Origin: Saprospiraceae bacterium
GTDB lineage: Bacteria; Bacteroidota; Bacteroidia; Chitinophagales; Saprospiraceae
DNA length: 64,000 nucleotides
Reading direction: 5' to 3'
Assembly (NCBI GenBank): GCA_020436935.1
Contig: JAGQWX010000006.1
Location: forward strand, 62,001 to 126,000
Shown: positions 18,203-26,575 of the stretch, piece by piece
Position numbering within the stretch: the first letter of the stretch is position 1
Layout: every line of letters starts with the position of its first letter
Made by a program: the position numbers and the translations under genes
Notes under the pieces: generated by a model
Database searches by the model: none
What the model was told of the DNA's origin: nothing
The model's input: only the letters and a program-made list of their open reading frames with translations

Positions 18203-18621
18203 ATTTCTTCCTCTTCTTCATCCCACCAGTCGAACGGGTTGTCTGAATCTTTAAAATCGTCTATTTCTCTGCGTTCTTTTTTGGTAGGTCTTCCGGTACC
18301 TCTCTCACGGAGCTCCGGCTGAGCTTTGCCCATGAACCAGTTTTTGTATTTATTCATTTCTTCTTGTGGAGTGATGTTTTCATAACATTCCACGGCGATA
18401 GCTGCACCTACTCTGGACTTGAGGAGTTTGATGACCTTAAATTCAAGGTTGAAGCCATTTTTTTTGACTTCGATTTTGTCATTTTCAGCGACCAGTGCTG
18501 AAGGTTTGGCAACGTTGCCATTCAATCTGATCTTCCCACTTTTGCAGGCATCGGCGGCAATGGTCCTGGATTTGTAAATGCGCACTGCCCAGACCCATTT
18601 GTCAATTCTCATCTTTTCCAT
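18199..18621 (-). CDS. hslR: S4-domain RNA-binding protein, Hsp15 (HslR)-like
   Basis: 140 residues from ATG 18621. The S4 domain occupies the first 65 residues (MRIDKWVWAVRIYKSRTIAADACKSGKIRLNG), as in Hsp15, which in E. coli binds stalled 50S subunits carrying a peptidyl-tRNA. The C terminus is basic (RPTKKERR) and then very acidic (DEEEEE), a common ending for this phylum's members. An ATG at 18612 is also possible. Stop codons overlap with the convergent zincin gene. Confidence 0.8.
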   Translation of the reverse strand: MEKMRIDKWVWAVRIYKSRTIAADACKSGKIRLNGNVAKPSALVAENDKIEVKKNGFNLEFKVIKLLKSRVGAAIAVECYENITPQEEMNKYKNWFMGKAQPELRERGTGRPTKKERREIDDFKDSDNPFDWWDEEEEEI

Positions 18622-18760
18622 ATTCACAAAACTAAGTTGAATAGACCAAATGATGGTGTTGAGTACGTAACAAATTTCACATTTGCACCCTGTTAATTTT
18701 TAGAAAATGCCAACTTTATAAGCCCTAACCCAGGCACACAGATAAGTCCGCAACTTCTCT

Positions 18761-18832
18761 CAGATAGAGTTAAATATTCTTACCTGCCCCAAACCTATCG
18801 AATCTAAAACCTAAAACCTCTTCCTAAAGGCC
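18761..18832 (+). repeat. Direct repeat copy A (72 bases)
   Basis: Begins CAGATAGAGTTAAATATTC and ends TTCCTAAAGGCC. It matches copy B at 18954-19025 in 61 of 72 positions, counted by hand without gaps; the two starts are 193 bases apart. Confidence 0.8.
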
Positions 18833-18953
18833 AATCCCAAGATGCCAAAACGCAAAAACGCCAACATCCTCAAAAAGCCAAAGACCAACCCCCAAAGACC
18901 AACGACTTTCTTGATTTCCCGCAGATAAATGCAGAAAAACCCGCAGATTCCCG

Positions 18954-19025
18954 CAGATAGAGTTAAATATTCATACTATCCTAGAAACTATCGATTCTAA
19001 AACCTAAAACCTCTTCCCAAAGACC
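18954..19025 (+). repeat. Direct repeat copy B (72 bases)
   Basis: Second copy of the 72-base unit; its last bases are also the first unit of the heptamer array, so the array appears to grow from the 3' end of this copy. Confidence 0.8.
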
Positions 19026-19108
19026 AAAGACTATAGTCTAAAGACCAAAGACTAAAGACCAAAGACCAAAGACCAAAGACCAAAGACCAAAGACCAAAGA
19101 CCAAAGAC
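19018..19108 (+). repeat. Tandem array of 13 heptamers (CAAAGAC)
   Basis: Thirteen 7-base units in exact register. Ten are CAAAGAC, two TAAAGAC and one TATAGTC; the last creates a 12-base palindrome AGACTATAGTCT. The seven 3'-terminal units are perfect, suggesting recent slippage growth. Ends about 50 bases before ppk2. Confidence 0.9.
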
Positions 19109-19159
19109 ACACCTTGTGAAAGCGAGAATAATTTTTACATTTACGTAAAATATGTATTT

Positions 19160-19912
19160 ATGGGTAAGATAAAACTGAAAGATATTTCTACAAAAGCTCC
19201 TACGAATTTAAAGAAAAAGGACACCAAGGAGGATGTCAAAAAACTGGCACGAAAAATCGGAGAACTCCAACACAAGCTTTATGCTGAAAAAAAACATTCC
19301 CTACTCATTATCATCCAGGGAATGGATGCCAGTGGTAAAGACGGAGCTACGAAAAATGTTTTTGCCTCATGTAACCCTTCAGGAATCGATGCTTATTCTT
19401 TCAAAAAGCCAACTGAATTGGAATTCGCTCACGACTTTCTTTGGAGATGTCATAAACTCGCTCCGGCCAAAGGCAACATCATGATTTTTGTAAGGTCTCA
19501 TTATGAAGACATATTGATCCAGAGGGTACACAATTGGATTGACATGGAGCGGGTAGAGAAACGTATGAATGCCATCAATGCATTTGAGGAATTGATTGCT
19601 TTTGACAACAATACAACTGTCTTGAAATTTTATATGCATATTTCACCAGAAAGGCAATTGGAAAAACTCCAGGAGAGAATTGACGAACCTGAAAAGCAAT
19701 GGAAACACAATCCCGGGGACTGGGAAGAAAGAAAGTTGTGGGACCAATACATGGAAGCTTATGAGTACGCCATCAATGAATCCACTACACCGTGGCATAT
19801 AGTGCCATGTGACTCCCGCTGGTACAGGAACTATTTCATGGCAAATATCGTCCTTGAAACCCTGGAAAAACTAAACCCACAACTGCCTCATTTAGAAGCC
19901 AAGGAAGACTAG
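19160..19912 (+). CDS. ppk2: PPK2-family polyphosphate:nucleotide phosphotransferase
   Basis: 250 residues. P-loop kinase fold: Walker A GMDASGKDG (about 54-62), FKKPTELEFAHDFLWRCHK, Walker B-side block VRSHYEDILIQRVHNW, and the lid arginines near RIDEPEKQWK. PPK2 enzymes move phosphate from polyphosphate to AMP, ADP or GDP, or the reverse; length and single domain suggest a class I or III enzyme, not separable by eye. A weak promoter (CTTG-N19-TACATTTA, 19113-19143) precedes it. Its stop overlaps the convergent RluA gene by four bases. Confidence 0.9.
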   Translation: MGKIKLKDISTKAPTNLKKKDTKEDVKKLARKIGELQHKLYAEKKHSLLIIIQGMDASGKDGATKNVFASCNPSGIDAYSFKKPTELEFAHDFLWRCHKLAPAKGNIMIFVRSHYEDILIQRVHNWIDMERVEKRMNAINAFEELIAFDNNTTVLKFYMHISPERQLEKLQERIDEPEKQWKHNPGDWEERKLWDQYMEAYEYAINESTTPWHIVPCDSRWYRNYFMANIVLETLEKLNPQLPHLEAKED

Positions 19913-21558
19913 AAGTCGGCAGGACAGTGTATGTTAATACGCTCGTTCGTTCCAGGGTGATTAAAGCTGATTTTTTCTGCATGCAGATGGAGTCTCCCGG
20001 CTTTTGAACCATATAAGTCATCACCGACTATTGGCGTATTGAGGCCCAGTTGATGAGCAGCGTGCACCCTCAACTGGTGTGTCCTTCCTGTGTGAGGGAA
20101 AAACCTGATCCTTGTTTTGCCATGCTCAATGCCTATTACCTGGTAATAGGTGACTGCCTCTTTTCCATATTCATAACACACCATCTGGCGAGGCCTGTCA
20201 TCCAGGTCGACCCTCAATGGTAAGTTGATCTTGCCATTTGCGGTTTCAACGACCCCATCCAGTACGGCCAGGTAAGTCTTCTGAATGGTCCTGTCCTCAA
20301 ACTGTTTTTGGAGTATTTTATGTGCTTCAGCATTTTTAGCAATCAATAATATTCCCGAAGTAGACATATCGAGGCGATGGACAACCACCGGCCCTTCAAT
20401 TTCAGGATATCTTTTTTCGACCCTGGTCTTGACGGAGTCAGTGATTTCCTTACCGGGTACAGAAAGTAAATTGTCCGGCTTGTTGATGATAATGAGTTCG
20501 TCATCTTCATATAAGACTTTGAGCTCAAGGGCGGAGGAGAATTCCGGGTCTGCGAGTGGGTCGGGATCTACAGACAATCCTTGGAGCATGTGGCCCAGTA
20601 TTGGCTCACACTTTCCGCGGCATGCCGGGTAATACAGCAGATGCCTCCTTACCTCTGAAGAGGGAGATCTTCCAAACCAAAATTCTGCCATGGCTATTGG
20701 CTTCAGGCCATGCGTAAAGGCATACTGAAACAATTTTGGCGCAGCACACTCTCCTGCACCGGAAGGTGGCTGCAGATCAAAAAGGTCAAGCAATGATTTG
20801 GATTCACCCAGGTAATTGGTGAAAGCATAGGAATCAAACAATCTCGCCTGCAATTGATTGGACATGGATTTCCTTTTGATTTTGAGTGCATTTACCTTTT
20901 CCTCCAATATCGCTTTTTGAGCATAGAGTAAGTCGATTCTTTCTTTCCATTGCCTTTTCAAATCTTTGAGTTGAAAGTGCTCACGCGCGCTTTGATGATC
21001 AAGACTTGTGAGGCTTTCTTCATCCTTCGCACCCGAGTTTCTGGAAAGCTTACGCGTCAGTTTATTGGTAGAAATCAAATCTTTTAGTTCTTTGATTTCA
21101 ATTGAAGATTGCTCTTCTGCGGATTGAATTGCGGCTTTGATATCAAGGTATTCCGTGCTGTTTTCAAGACTCAAAATTGCTTCATTGACTTTTACGATTT
21201 CAGCTTCTCCGTCCAGATAAAATTGTTCGGGATGAAGGGTGTCAAAAACCGGGGGTACAAAGCCGGCTGCATGGTTGCCTGAATCGAGTTTACCGGAAAA
21301 TGCAGCGAGATAAGAAAGTTTTCCTTCTTCATCTTCCACTACCAGTATACCAAACATTTTACCCAGACCCGTGCCGTCTCCGTTCAGTCCAAAATTGTGC
21401 AATGGACTTAAGATCTGTTCAATCTTTGGGATCAAATCCTCAGCTGCCTTAAGAGCAATGGGGTGGGGGGTATAATTGTGTGGATAATTGATGGAAAGAG
21501 GCAAAGGGTCAGGTCCTGACCAAATCAATGCGTGCTGGTATGTATTTTCTTTCTCCAT
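19909..21558 (-). CDS. RluA-family pseudouridine synthase with long N-terminal extension
   Basis: 549 residues from ATG 21558. The catalytic domain is at the C terminus (about 355-545): LKVLYEDDELIIINKP, HRLDMSTSGILLIAKN with the catalytic Asp, and TGRTHQLRVHAAHQLGLNTPIVGDDLYG. The first 350 residues are a family-specific extension with a coiled coil (about 130-260) and a cysteine pair region (ACRGKCEP) typical of the long Bacteroidota RluA proteins. Modifies uridines in rRNA or tRNA; target unknown. The ATG sits only about 7 bases after a TATTTTTG box, so the mRNA may be nearly leaderless. Overlaps ppk2 by four bases tail to tail. Confidence 0.85.
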   Translation of the reverse strand: MEKENTYQHALIWSGPDPLPLSINYPHNYTPHPIALKAAEDLIPKIEQILSPLHNFGLNGDGTGLGKMFGILVVEDEEGKLSYLAAFSGKLDSGNHAAGFVPPVFDTLHPEQFYLDGEAEIVKVNEAILSLENSTEYLDIKAAIQSAEEQSSIEIKELKDLISTNKLTRKLSRNSGAKDEESLTSLDHQSAREHFQLKDLKRQWKERIDLLYAQKAILEEKVNALKIKRKSMSNQLQARLFDSYAFTNYLGESKSLLDLFDLQPPSGAGECAAPKLFQYAFTHGLKPIAMAEFWFGRSPSSEVRRHLLYYPACRGKCEPILGHMLQGLSVDPDPLADPEFSSALELKVLYEDDELIIINKPDNLLSVPGKEITDSVKTRVEKRYPEIEGPVVVHRLDMSTSGILLIAKNAEAHKILQKQFEDRTIQKTYLAVLDGVVETANGKINLPLRVDLDDRPRQMVCYEYGKEAVTYYQVIGIEHGKTRIRFFPHTGRTHQLRVHAAHQLGLNTPIVGDDLYGSKAGRLHLHAEKISFNHPGTNERINIHCPADF

Positions 21559-21564
21559 CCTGCG

Positions 21565-21572
21565 CAAAAATA
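21565..21572 (-). promoter_or_regulatory. -7 promoter box TATTTTTG for the long RluA gene
   Basis: CAAAAATA on plus, reading TATTTTTG on minus, immediately in front of the ATG at 21558. Confidence 0.4.
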
Positions 21573-21627
21573 CAATATGCTCCAGTGAGGCAGTGGCTAA
21601 GTTTGTCAATTATTTTATAAAATATTA

Positions 21628-21658
21628 TTTGACGACGGGGTATCAAACCGTATATTTG
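21628..21658 (+). promoter_or_regulatory. Complete Bacteroidota promoter of ppa: TTTG-N19-TATATTTG
   Basis: TTTG at 21628-21631, exactly 19 bases, then TATATTTG at 21651-21658: a full consensus match. The ATG of ppa is at 21677. Confidence 0.75.
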
Positions 21659-21676
21659 CAAAACATAATTTTGTTC

Positions 21677-22303
21677 ATGGAAAGAAAATTCAAAGCGCAT
21701 CCCTGGCATGGCATCGATCCGGGAGACGCAGCTCCGGATATCATCACAGCATTTATTGAAATTATTCCCAGTGACACCGTTAAGTATGAAATTGACAAGG
21801 AGTCCGGTTATCTGAAAGTTGACAGGCCGCAGAAGTTTAGCAACATCGTTCCTGCACTTTATGGTTTTATTCCAAGAACCTACTGTGACGATCATGTTGC
21901 AGATTTATGCAAGGACGCATCAGGTCTCAAAAACATCATAGGAGACGAAGACCCTTTGGACATCTGTGTACTTACAGAAAGAGAAATTACCCACGGCGAT
22001 ATCATTGTGAGAGCGGTGCCTATTGGTGGTTTCAGAATGATTGACAATGGAGAGGCCGACGATAAAATCATTGCGACCTTGATGAATGACGAGGTATACA
22101 ATACTTTTACAGATATAACGCAAGTGCCGGCAGGTGTCATCAACCGTTTGAAGCATTACTTCCTCACGTACAAACAATTGCCTGATGTGCCATCAAAAAC
22201 GGAAATTGTCGAAGTTTACGGTAAGGAAAAAGCCCACGAGGTAATCAAGGCTTCTATGATGGACTATAAAATCAAGTTTCATAAATCAAGAAGCGAAGAA
22301 TAA
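21677..22303 (+). CDS. ppa: Inorganic pyrophosphatase, family I
   Basis: 208 residues. Hydrolyses pyrophosphate released in biosynthesis. KYEIDKESGYLKVDRP, YGFIPRTYC and GDEDPLDICVL (the DxDPxD metal motif) identify the soluble family I enzyme; the length and the HPWHGI opening fit the Bacteroidota form. The ATG at 21677 follows the strong promoter; an earlier in-frame ATG would extend through the divergent gene and is unlikely. Neighbours ppk2 and ppa both deal with inorganic phosphate chains, though they are not in one operon. Confidence 0.95.
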   Translation: MERKFKAHPWHGIDPGDAAPDIITAFIEIIPSDTVKYEIDKESGYLKVDRPQKFSNIVPALYGFIPRTYCDDHVADLCKDASGLKNIIGDEDPLDICVLTEREITHGDIIVRAVPIGGFRMIDNGEADDKIIATLMNDEVYNTFTDITQVPAGVINRLKHYFLTYKQLPDVPSKTEIVEVYGKEKAHEVIKASMMDYKIKFHKSRSEE

Positions 22304-22311
22304 TTCCAGAA

Positions 22312-24237
22312 TTAGACCTGGTAGGAGGATTTTATTTCCTCGGTGATGAATGCCCTGATTTTGAAACTGTCTTCTCTTGTACTCAGCGTATCAACATTGA
22401 TGAGCTTGTATCCGGCAGTTTGCAATGCCTGGATGGTAACCAATTGAGTAAACAATCTGTTGGTATTGCCAACATTCAAAAGTCCGTCCCTGCAGATCAG
22501 GTATTGTGGTTTGTCAGTGGTGATGAGGCTTTCTATCAGTCTTTCTTCTCCATAATGGTCCAGGCCAAATTCTTTGAGTCCAAATTTTTTCATTTCACCA
22601 ACAAAAAGGTGGGGTAGAATACCATCGTCTACACAAAGCACATTGGCTTTTTGCATATGATATACCTTGAATTTCCGGGATATACTCATCACTGCTCTGG
22701 CAATAGATTTAGCCACACTGATTTGATCTGTCAGGTGGGTTTCAGCTATCGGTTTTTCTATCTTGAGCGGTAACTCCTCTTTGAAAAATTCTTCACTGTC
22801 AGTTTCATTAATGAAACCCGATTGGTTGAAAACAATCATAGAAGCACCCTGCCATGCTGAGGTCTTAAAATCGCTGCCACTGTTTATAAATTGCTTAAGC
22901 CTTTTTGCTCCATCCATCATTGCAGCATAATCCTGGTCAGTGAACTTGTCGATTTTCAAAAGCTCATGTTCACAATAAGTGTTGATGTAGTTGGTCTCAA
23001 AAATCTCCTGCCACTCTTCTTTCTCATGGTTTTGTAATGAAGTAAGTATGTGTTTGGTCAGTGGCGATTGAGCGTCAAAAAAGTGTTTCCATTTGAAGTA
23101 TTCCGGAATCCTCTTGAGGTCTTCAATTTCCTTTCGCAGGGTAAAAATAGCTTCATCTAGGTATTCCAGTTGTTTAAGTGAACTCCTGGCATTGCACTCA
23201 AAGTATTTGGCATAGATGCCCTTTGCAGTCATTGAACGCAGGATCTCACTCAATTCACTAAACAACTCCTGAAAAACAGGGTTGAATAAATTGATGTGGT
23301 TGATCCGCTTGAGCTGGTCATCTACTTCTTTGTCAATTTTGTCCCAAAACTTGGTGATCTTCATTTGGAGGGCAGACATGGTCAAACGTATGTCAGCAAT
23401 GGACTGTACATTGTTCTGAATGTAAGGTTCAGGCACTGTTATGTTTTGGGCGTCAATTTCTTTGTTGATAACTTCAAGCAATGATGTCCAATCTTCATAT
23501 TGAAGCTTTAACGCCTTATTCAAACTCAGCAAACCTGGCTTTTGTGCGTCAGCATTACCGTGTTTGAACATGTACTGCTCCAAGGCAAATTCCATGTTTT
23601 CCAAGGCCGTTTTTAGTGCTTGTAGCTTATGACCAGACTGCTCAATGATGTGTGATTTTTCCTGAAGGAAAGCACGGTTGTACCTTTGGTGAAGATTTTC
23701 AAGTCGTTCGATGTCATTCTCGTATTCCCGAATGACTTCTTCAATGTTTTGCTCGTGTTTGATGGAAAGATGCTGAAGACCGTGTTTGTCAATGACAGAA
23801 AATTCCGATTTGTATAAAGCTATTGCTTTTTCGATCAGCGTTTTGAATTTGCTGAGTTCCTCCTTATCAAAAGCAAATTGATTCGTAATGGTAAAGCTGA
23901 GGCTTTTATGGCCTGCCAATTTTCTTTTGCTGAGTATTTCCTGAAGGGTATATGGGCCAAGCAATTGGTTAGAAAGGTTCTTGTGGTGGTGCCTGAACCT
24001 TTCTACCAATCTGTGTATGTTGCTGATTTCTGGACTAAGCTTTGGAGTATCCTGGGGCATGTCAATGACGTATGGAATTTTTGCTTGTCCCAGAGCAGAA
24101 ATCAATTCCTGGTGTTCGTGCATATTGATGGAAAGATGCAAAGGCTTCCCTTCAAATACGGCATTATAAAAACCATTGATGACTGCTTGTTTGGTGATGT
24201 CTTCCATTACCGCCGGGTGTTCTTGAATGTTTTCCAT
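22312..24237 (-). CDS. Large protein of unknown function with coiled coils
   Basis: 641 residues; I do not recognise the family. Residues 30-110 look globular (HLSINMHEHQELISAL, YVIDMPQD). Residues about 165-400 are strongly helical with coiled-coil character. The last 130 residues look like an alpha/beta domain (KANVLCVDDGILPHLFVGE, KPQYLICRDGLL, QLVTIQALQTAGYKLINVDTLS). There is no signal peptide, membrane segment, Walker A or HExxH. The stretch near 390-440 faintly recalls linkers of large SF1 helicases, but no motor motifs are present. Convergent with ppa (8-base gap); a TATCTTTG box lies 24 bases upstream. Confidence 0.6.
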   Translation of the reverse strand: MENIQEHPAVMEDITKQAVINGFYNAVFEGKPLHLSINMHEHQELISALGQAKIPYVIDMPQDTPKLSPEISNIHRLVERFRHHHKNLSNQLLGPYTLQEILSKRKLAGHKSLSFTITNQFAFDKEELSKFKTLIEKAIALYKSEFSVIDKHGLQHLSIKHEQNIEEVIREYENDIERLENLHQRYNRAFLQEKSHIIEQSGHKLQALKTALENMEFALEQYMFKHGNADAQKPGLLSLNKALKLQYEDWTSLLEVINKEIDAQNITVPEPYIQNNVQSIADIRLTMSALQMKITKFWDKIDKEVDDQLKRINHINLFNPVFQELFSELSEILRSMTAKGIYAKYFECNARSSLKQLEYLDEAIFTLRKEIEDLKRIPEYFKWKHFFDAQSPLTKHILTSLQNHEKEEWQEIFETNYINTYCEHELLKIDKFTDQDYAAMMDGAKRLKQFINSGSDFKTSAWQGASMIVFNQSGFINETDSEEFFKEELPLKIEKPIAETHLTDQISVAKSIARAVMSISRKFKVYHMQKANVLCVDDGILPHLFVGEMKKFGLKEFGLDHYGEERLIESLITTDKPQYLICRDGLLNVGNTNRLFTQLVTIQALQTAGYKLINVDTLSTREDSFKIRAFITEEIKSSYQV

Positions 24238-24260
24238 ACGGAATCAAAATTATTCAGGAA

Positions 24261-24268
24261 CAAAGATA
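24261..24268 (-). promoter_or_regulatory. -7 promoter box TATCTTTG for the 641-residue protein
   Basis: CAAAGATA on plus, a perfect TAnnTTTG on minus, 24 bases before the ATG at 24237. Confidence 0.45.
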
Positions 24269-24409
24269 CTACATATTTGATTTTTAATTATATGTATTAC
24301 TGTATTTATTGAAATTATATTCTGAAACACAGCTTTCTGGCAAACGTTGCTTAGTGGTTTTGGGCGTTTTAATTATGATTACCACACCAGGGTTCAATCC
24401 GCCGGATGC

Positions 24410-24901
24410 CTATTTGTCCAGTATTTTTAATGCACTAAGTTCTTCGAAATTGACTGAAGAAGCAATCTTTGACAATTCTGCCAGCAATACGCTGCCTTTG
24501 AGCATGGCATAAATTGACATGTCCTCCGCTTTTAATTCTATGTAAACGTTGGTCAGTTTGTCTGCACTGCTGATGCCCATAACCTTGGCTTTTCCTTCTT
24601 TGCTTTTCACATCAATTAATGTTTCATAAGCCTGGGTCTGGAGCAATGTATTGATCTTGGCCTTGTCTTTTGTGGAGATGCCAGTATCCTTTTTAAATAC
24701 CATGACATCTATGAATTCCACAGAGCTTTTTATGTTTTCGTTTTGCTTCAGGTATTTTTTCAGGTTATCACCTTCATACATGATGGACGTTACATTGTCA
24801 TCGTTGCGGTATTTGCGAAGTACTCCTTCTACAGTACTTTGGCCGAAAGCCACCGACGAAAGAATTATAGAAAATATAGTGAGAAGAATATAGTTTTTCA
24901 T
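24410..24901 (-). CDS. DUF4252 secreted protein (third copy)
   Basis: 163 residues with a cleavable Sec signal (to about SVAFGQ, residue 21). The rest fits the DUF4252 pattern: an N-terminal KYRNDDNVTSIMYEG helix/strand, then ETLIDVKSKEGKAKVMG and a C-terminal repeat LAELSKIASSVNFEEL. The family's role is not established. It starts 2 bases after the stop of the lipoprotein copy, so the two are translated from one mRNA. Of the three copies this is the most divergent by eye. Confidence 0.7.
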   Translation of the reverse strand: MKNYILLTIFSIILSSVAFGQSTVEGVLRKYRNDDNVTSIMYEGDNLKKYLKQNENIKSSVEFIDVMVFKKDTGISTKDKAKINTLLQTQAYETLIDVKSKEGKAKVMGISSADKLTNVYIELKAEDMSIYAMLKGSVLLAELSKIASSVNFEELSALKILDK

Positions 24902-24903
24902 TT

Positions 24904-25425
24904 TTACTTTTTAGACTTGGTGAAAGATTTGCTGAGTTTTGAAAAATCAGCCATACTGATGTCGGTTTCTACATGCACCAGAGCAGTTTCCTCGTCACTG
25001 TTGACATAGACAAACAGATCATTCAGACGATCGCCTTTTTCTTTTGCCCAAACAGAGACCCGTGCGTCTTCATCTCTTACATAGATGTATGGGTTGAAAT
25101 CATATCTTTCGAGACCACTTACGCTTTTGTCCAGATGGGTCCTCAGAGAAGGATTGTTCATAGACTCCGCAAAAAGGACTCTTACTTTTTTGATGCCACC
25201 GGCAACACTATTGATGGCAGCAATATCATTTTCCAGGGCATCATTTTTGAGTCCGATTTGAACTCCTTTTTTGATCAGCCATCCGGGAATGGTGACTGCA
25301 AATACATGGTCCTGGTTGTCTTTTACATCTTCAAAGATGGAATTGATGGGGTTTCTGTTGCATGCGGTAAAAGATACCCCTATTGCCATAAGGCAAATGA
25401 TGGTGAGTGATTGTAAGTATTTCAT
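24904..25425 (-). CDS. DUF4252 lipoprotein (second copy)
   Basis: 173 residues. The N terminus is a lipoprotein signal ending SFTAC with the lipidated Cys near residue 22. The mature part resembles the other two copies, with VRVLFAESMNN, VSVWAKEKGDRLNDLFVYV and the closing SMADFSKLSKSF. DUF4252 is common behind ECF sigma factors in Bacteroidota; function unknown. A terminator sits between this gene and the first copy, so expression may be reduced relative to it or come from readthrough. Confidence 0.7.
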   Translation of the reverse strand: MKYLQSLTIICLMAIGVSFTACNRNPINSIFEDVKDNQDHVFAVTIPGWLIKKGVQIGLKNDALENDIAAINSVAGGIKKVRVLFAESMNNPSLRTHLDKSVSGLERYDFNPYIYVRDEDARVSVWAKEKGDRLNDLFVYVNSDEETALVHVETDISMADFSKLSKSFTKSKK

Positions 25426-25440
25426 TTGGAAAGGGAATTT

Positions 25441-25480
25441 AAAAAAACAAAGAGATCTATTTCAGAAACAGACCTCTTTG
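25441..25480 (-). terminator. Hairpin terminator inside the ECF/DUF4252 unit
   Basis: On minus, CAAAGAG/CTCTTTG flank a longer imperfect stem (GTCTGTTTC with GAAATAGA) and are followed by seven T. It lies 13 bases after the stop of the first DUF4252 gene and 15 bases before the ATG of the next, so it probably sets a partial stop. Confidence 0.7.
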
Positions 25481-25492
25481 CCATTACCGATA

Positions 25493-26002
25493 TTAATGTT
25501 TTTCGATCTTTTCAAGGTGTTCTATACCGTCCACGTTGAATTTTTTGGCCAGTTTGGATATTTTGTTGATATCGATTTTGCCAACAAAGCTCATCAATAC
25601 AAACTCATCTTTACCTCCGACAAGCAACAATAGCTCGTTTACAATGTCACCGGTACCTTTGGTGAGGAACCTTACGTTTTCGCCCTTGTCGCGAACAGTG
25701 ACCAAAGTCTCGTATTCACCAACAGGTATTTTTTTGATCGCCTCAGAGTAATACTTAGCAGCATTAACGTCAGTAGTCAGGATTTTCAAGCCTTTGATGC
25801 CGTTGATCAGTTCTTTTAATTCAGGATCCTCCATGTCTTGAGTAGCCTTGGCAGCCATCTGGAACATTTTTGGGCTCACAAATACTACTGTGAAGTCCTG
25901 ATTTTCCTGGTATTGGTTGAAGAATTTGTCTATGGCGTCGACCTGAGCATACGATGCCACCGTAAAAAATAGAGCAAGCGCTAGGGAAGTAAGCTGTTTC
26001 AT
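25493..26002 (-). CDS. DUF4252 secreted protein (first copy)
   Basis: 169 residues with a clean Sec signal (cleavage after ASYAQ, about residue 20). DUF4252 features: DKFFNQYQENQDFTVVFVSPKMFQMA, LKILTTD and the C-terminal SFVGKIDINKISKLAKKF. It lies 45 bases downstream of the membrane protein gene in what looks like one sigma factor operon and is followed by a terminator. Probably the most strongly expressed of the three copies. Function unknown. Confidence 0.8.
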   Translation of the reverse strand: MKQLTSLALALFFTVASYAQVDAIDKFFNQYQENQDFTVVFVSPKMFQMAAKATQDMEDPELKELINGIKGLKILTTDVNAAKYYSEAIKKIPVGEYETLVTVRDKGENVRFLTKGTGDIVNELLLLVGGKDEFVLMSFVGKIDINKISKLAKKFNVDGIEHLEKIEKH

Positions 26003-26047
26003 TACTTAGTTTTAAAATAGTTATTATTAATATATTGTTTTCTGTTC

Positions 26048-26560
26048 TTATTGAGCCCCGATCACTGGCGTATTGTCTATACGCTCCATGCCGGACTCGA
26101 GTTGTTTTTCGCTGGTCTTGAATACCTGGGCCAAAATCCTGATGGCATCTTCAGTATATTCAATGGCTTCTTCTGGATCTTGTACTTCCACATAGTTGGC
26201 AGCAGTAGTTTGGGATAGGTTGGTGCTTTCTTCCTGTGGGATCATATATTTGACCACCAGAAAACTTGCCAAAAATATCGCACTGGCAGCTGCTGCCATC
26301 TGGACCCATCTTCTCATGGAAATCACCTTGGAGCTTCCACTGGCCTGAGTATGAGTCTGGCTGTCCAACCCTTTGAGGAAATCTTTTTCTGTGGTAATAG
26401 CGGCTTCCTGCGCAAAGTATCCGAACATTGAAGCATAAGGCTTCAATTCTGCGTCTACATCACCACCAGCAAAGTATTGCCTCAACGTTTTTTCTTCTTC
26501 AAGGCTGGTTTCAGCCTCAAAATATCTGTCCAGCAATGCTTTAATATCTTTTGTGTTCAT
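26048..26560 (-). CDS. Single-pass membrane protein, candidate anti-sigma factor
   Basis: 170 residues. An N-terminal cytoplasmic part of about 85 residues (YFEAETSLEEEKTLRQYFAGG, a helical pattern like short anti-sigma domains), one membrane helix (about 86-107, AAAASAIFLASFLVV) and an acidic external part. It begins 15 bases after the ECF sigma stop. The position and topology suggest it holds the sigma factor at the membrane; no zinc-binding HxxxCxxC motif is present, so this rests on context. Confidence 0.6.
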   Translation of the reverse strand: MNTKDIKALLDRYFEAETSLEEEKTLRQYFAGGDVDAELKPYASMFGYFAQEAAITTEKDFLKGLDSQTHTQASGSSKVISMRRWVQMAAAASAIFLASFLVVKYMIPQEESTNLSQTTAANYVEVQDPEEAIEYTEDAIRILAQVFKTSEKQLESGMERIDNTPVIGAQ

Positions 26561-26575
26561 CTTGATTTTAAATTA

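Larger units (their letters stand above)
18640..19130. repeat. Gene-free repeat patch between hslR and ppk2
   Basis: About 500 bases without a plausible gene. It holds two 72-base direct repeats, several short cgcagat-type repeats (about 18929-18960) and a 13-unit heptamer array. The composition is C/A-rich on the plus strand, unlike the flanking genes. Similar cgcagatt and accaaag patches are familiar between genes of this phylum (recollection, not searched). Confidence 0.7.

Noticed and set aside
19018-19108. Possible CRISPR array
   Set aside because: Units are 7 bases with no spacers; it is a simple tandem repeat, and no cas genes are present.
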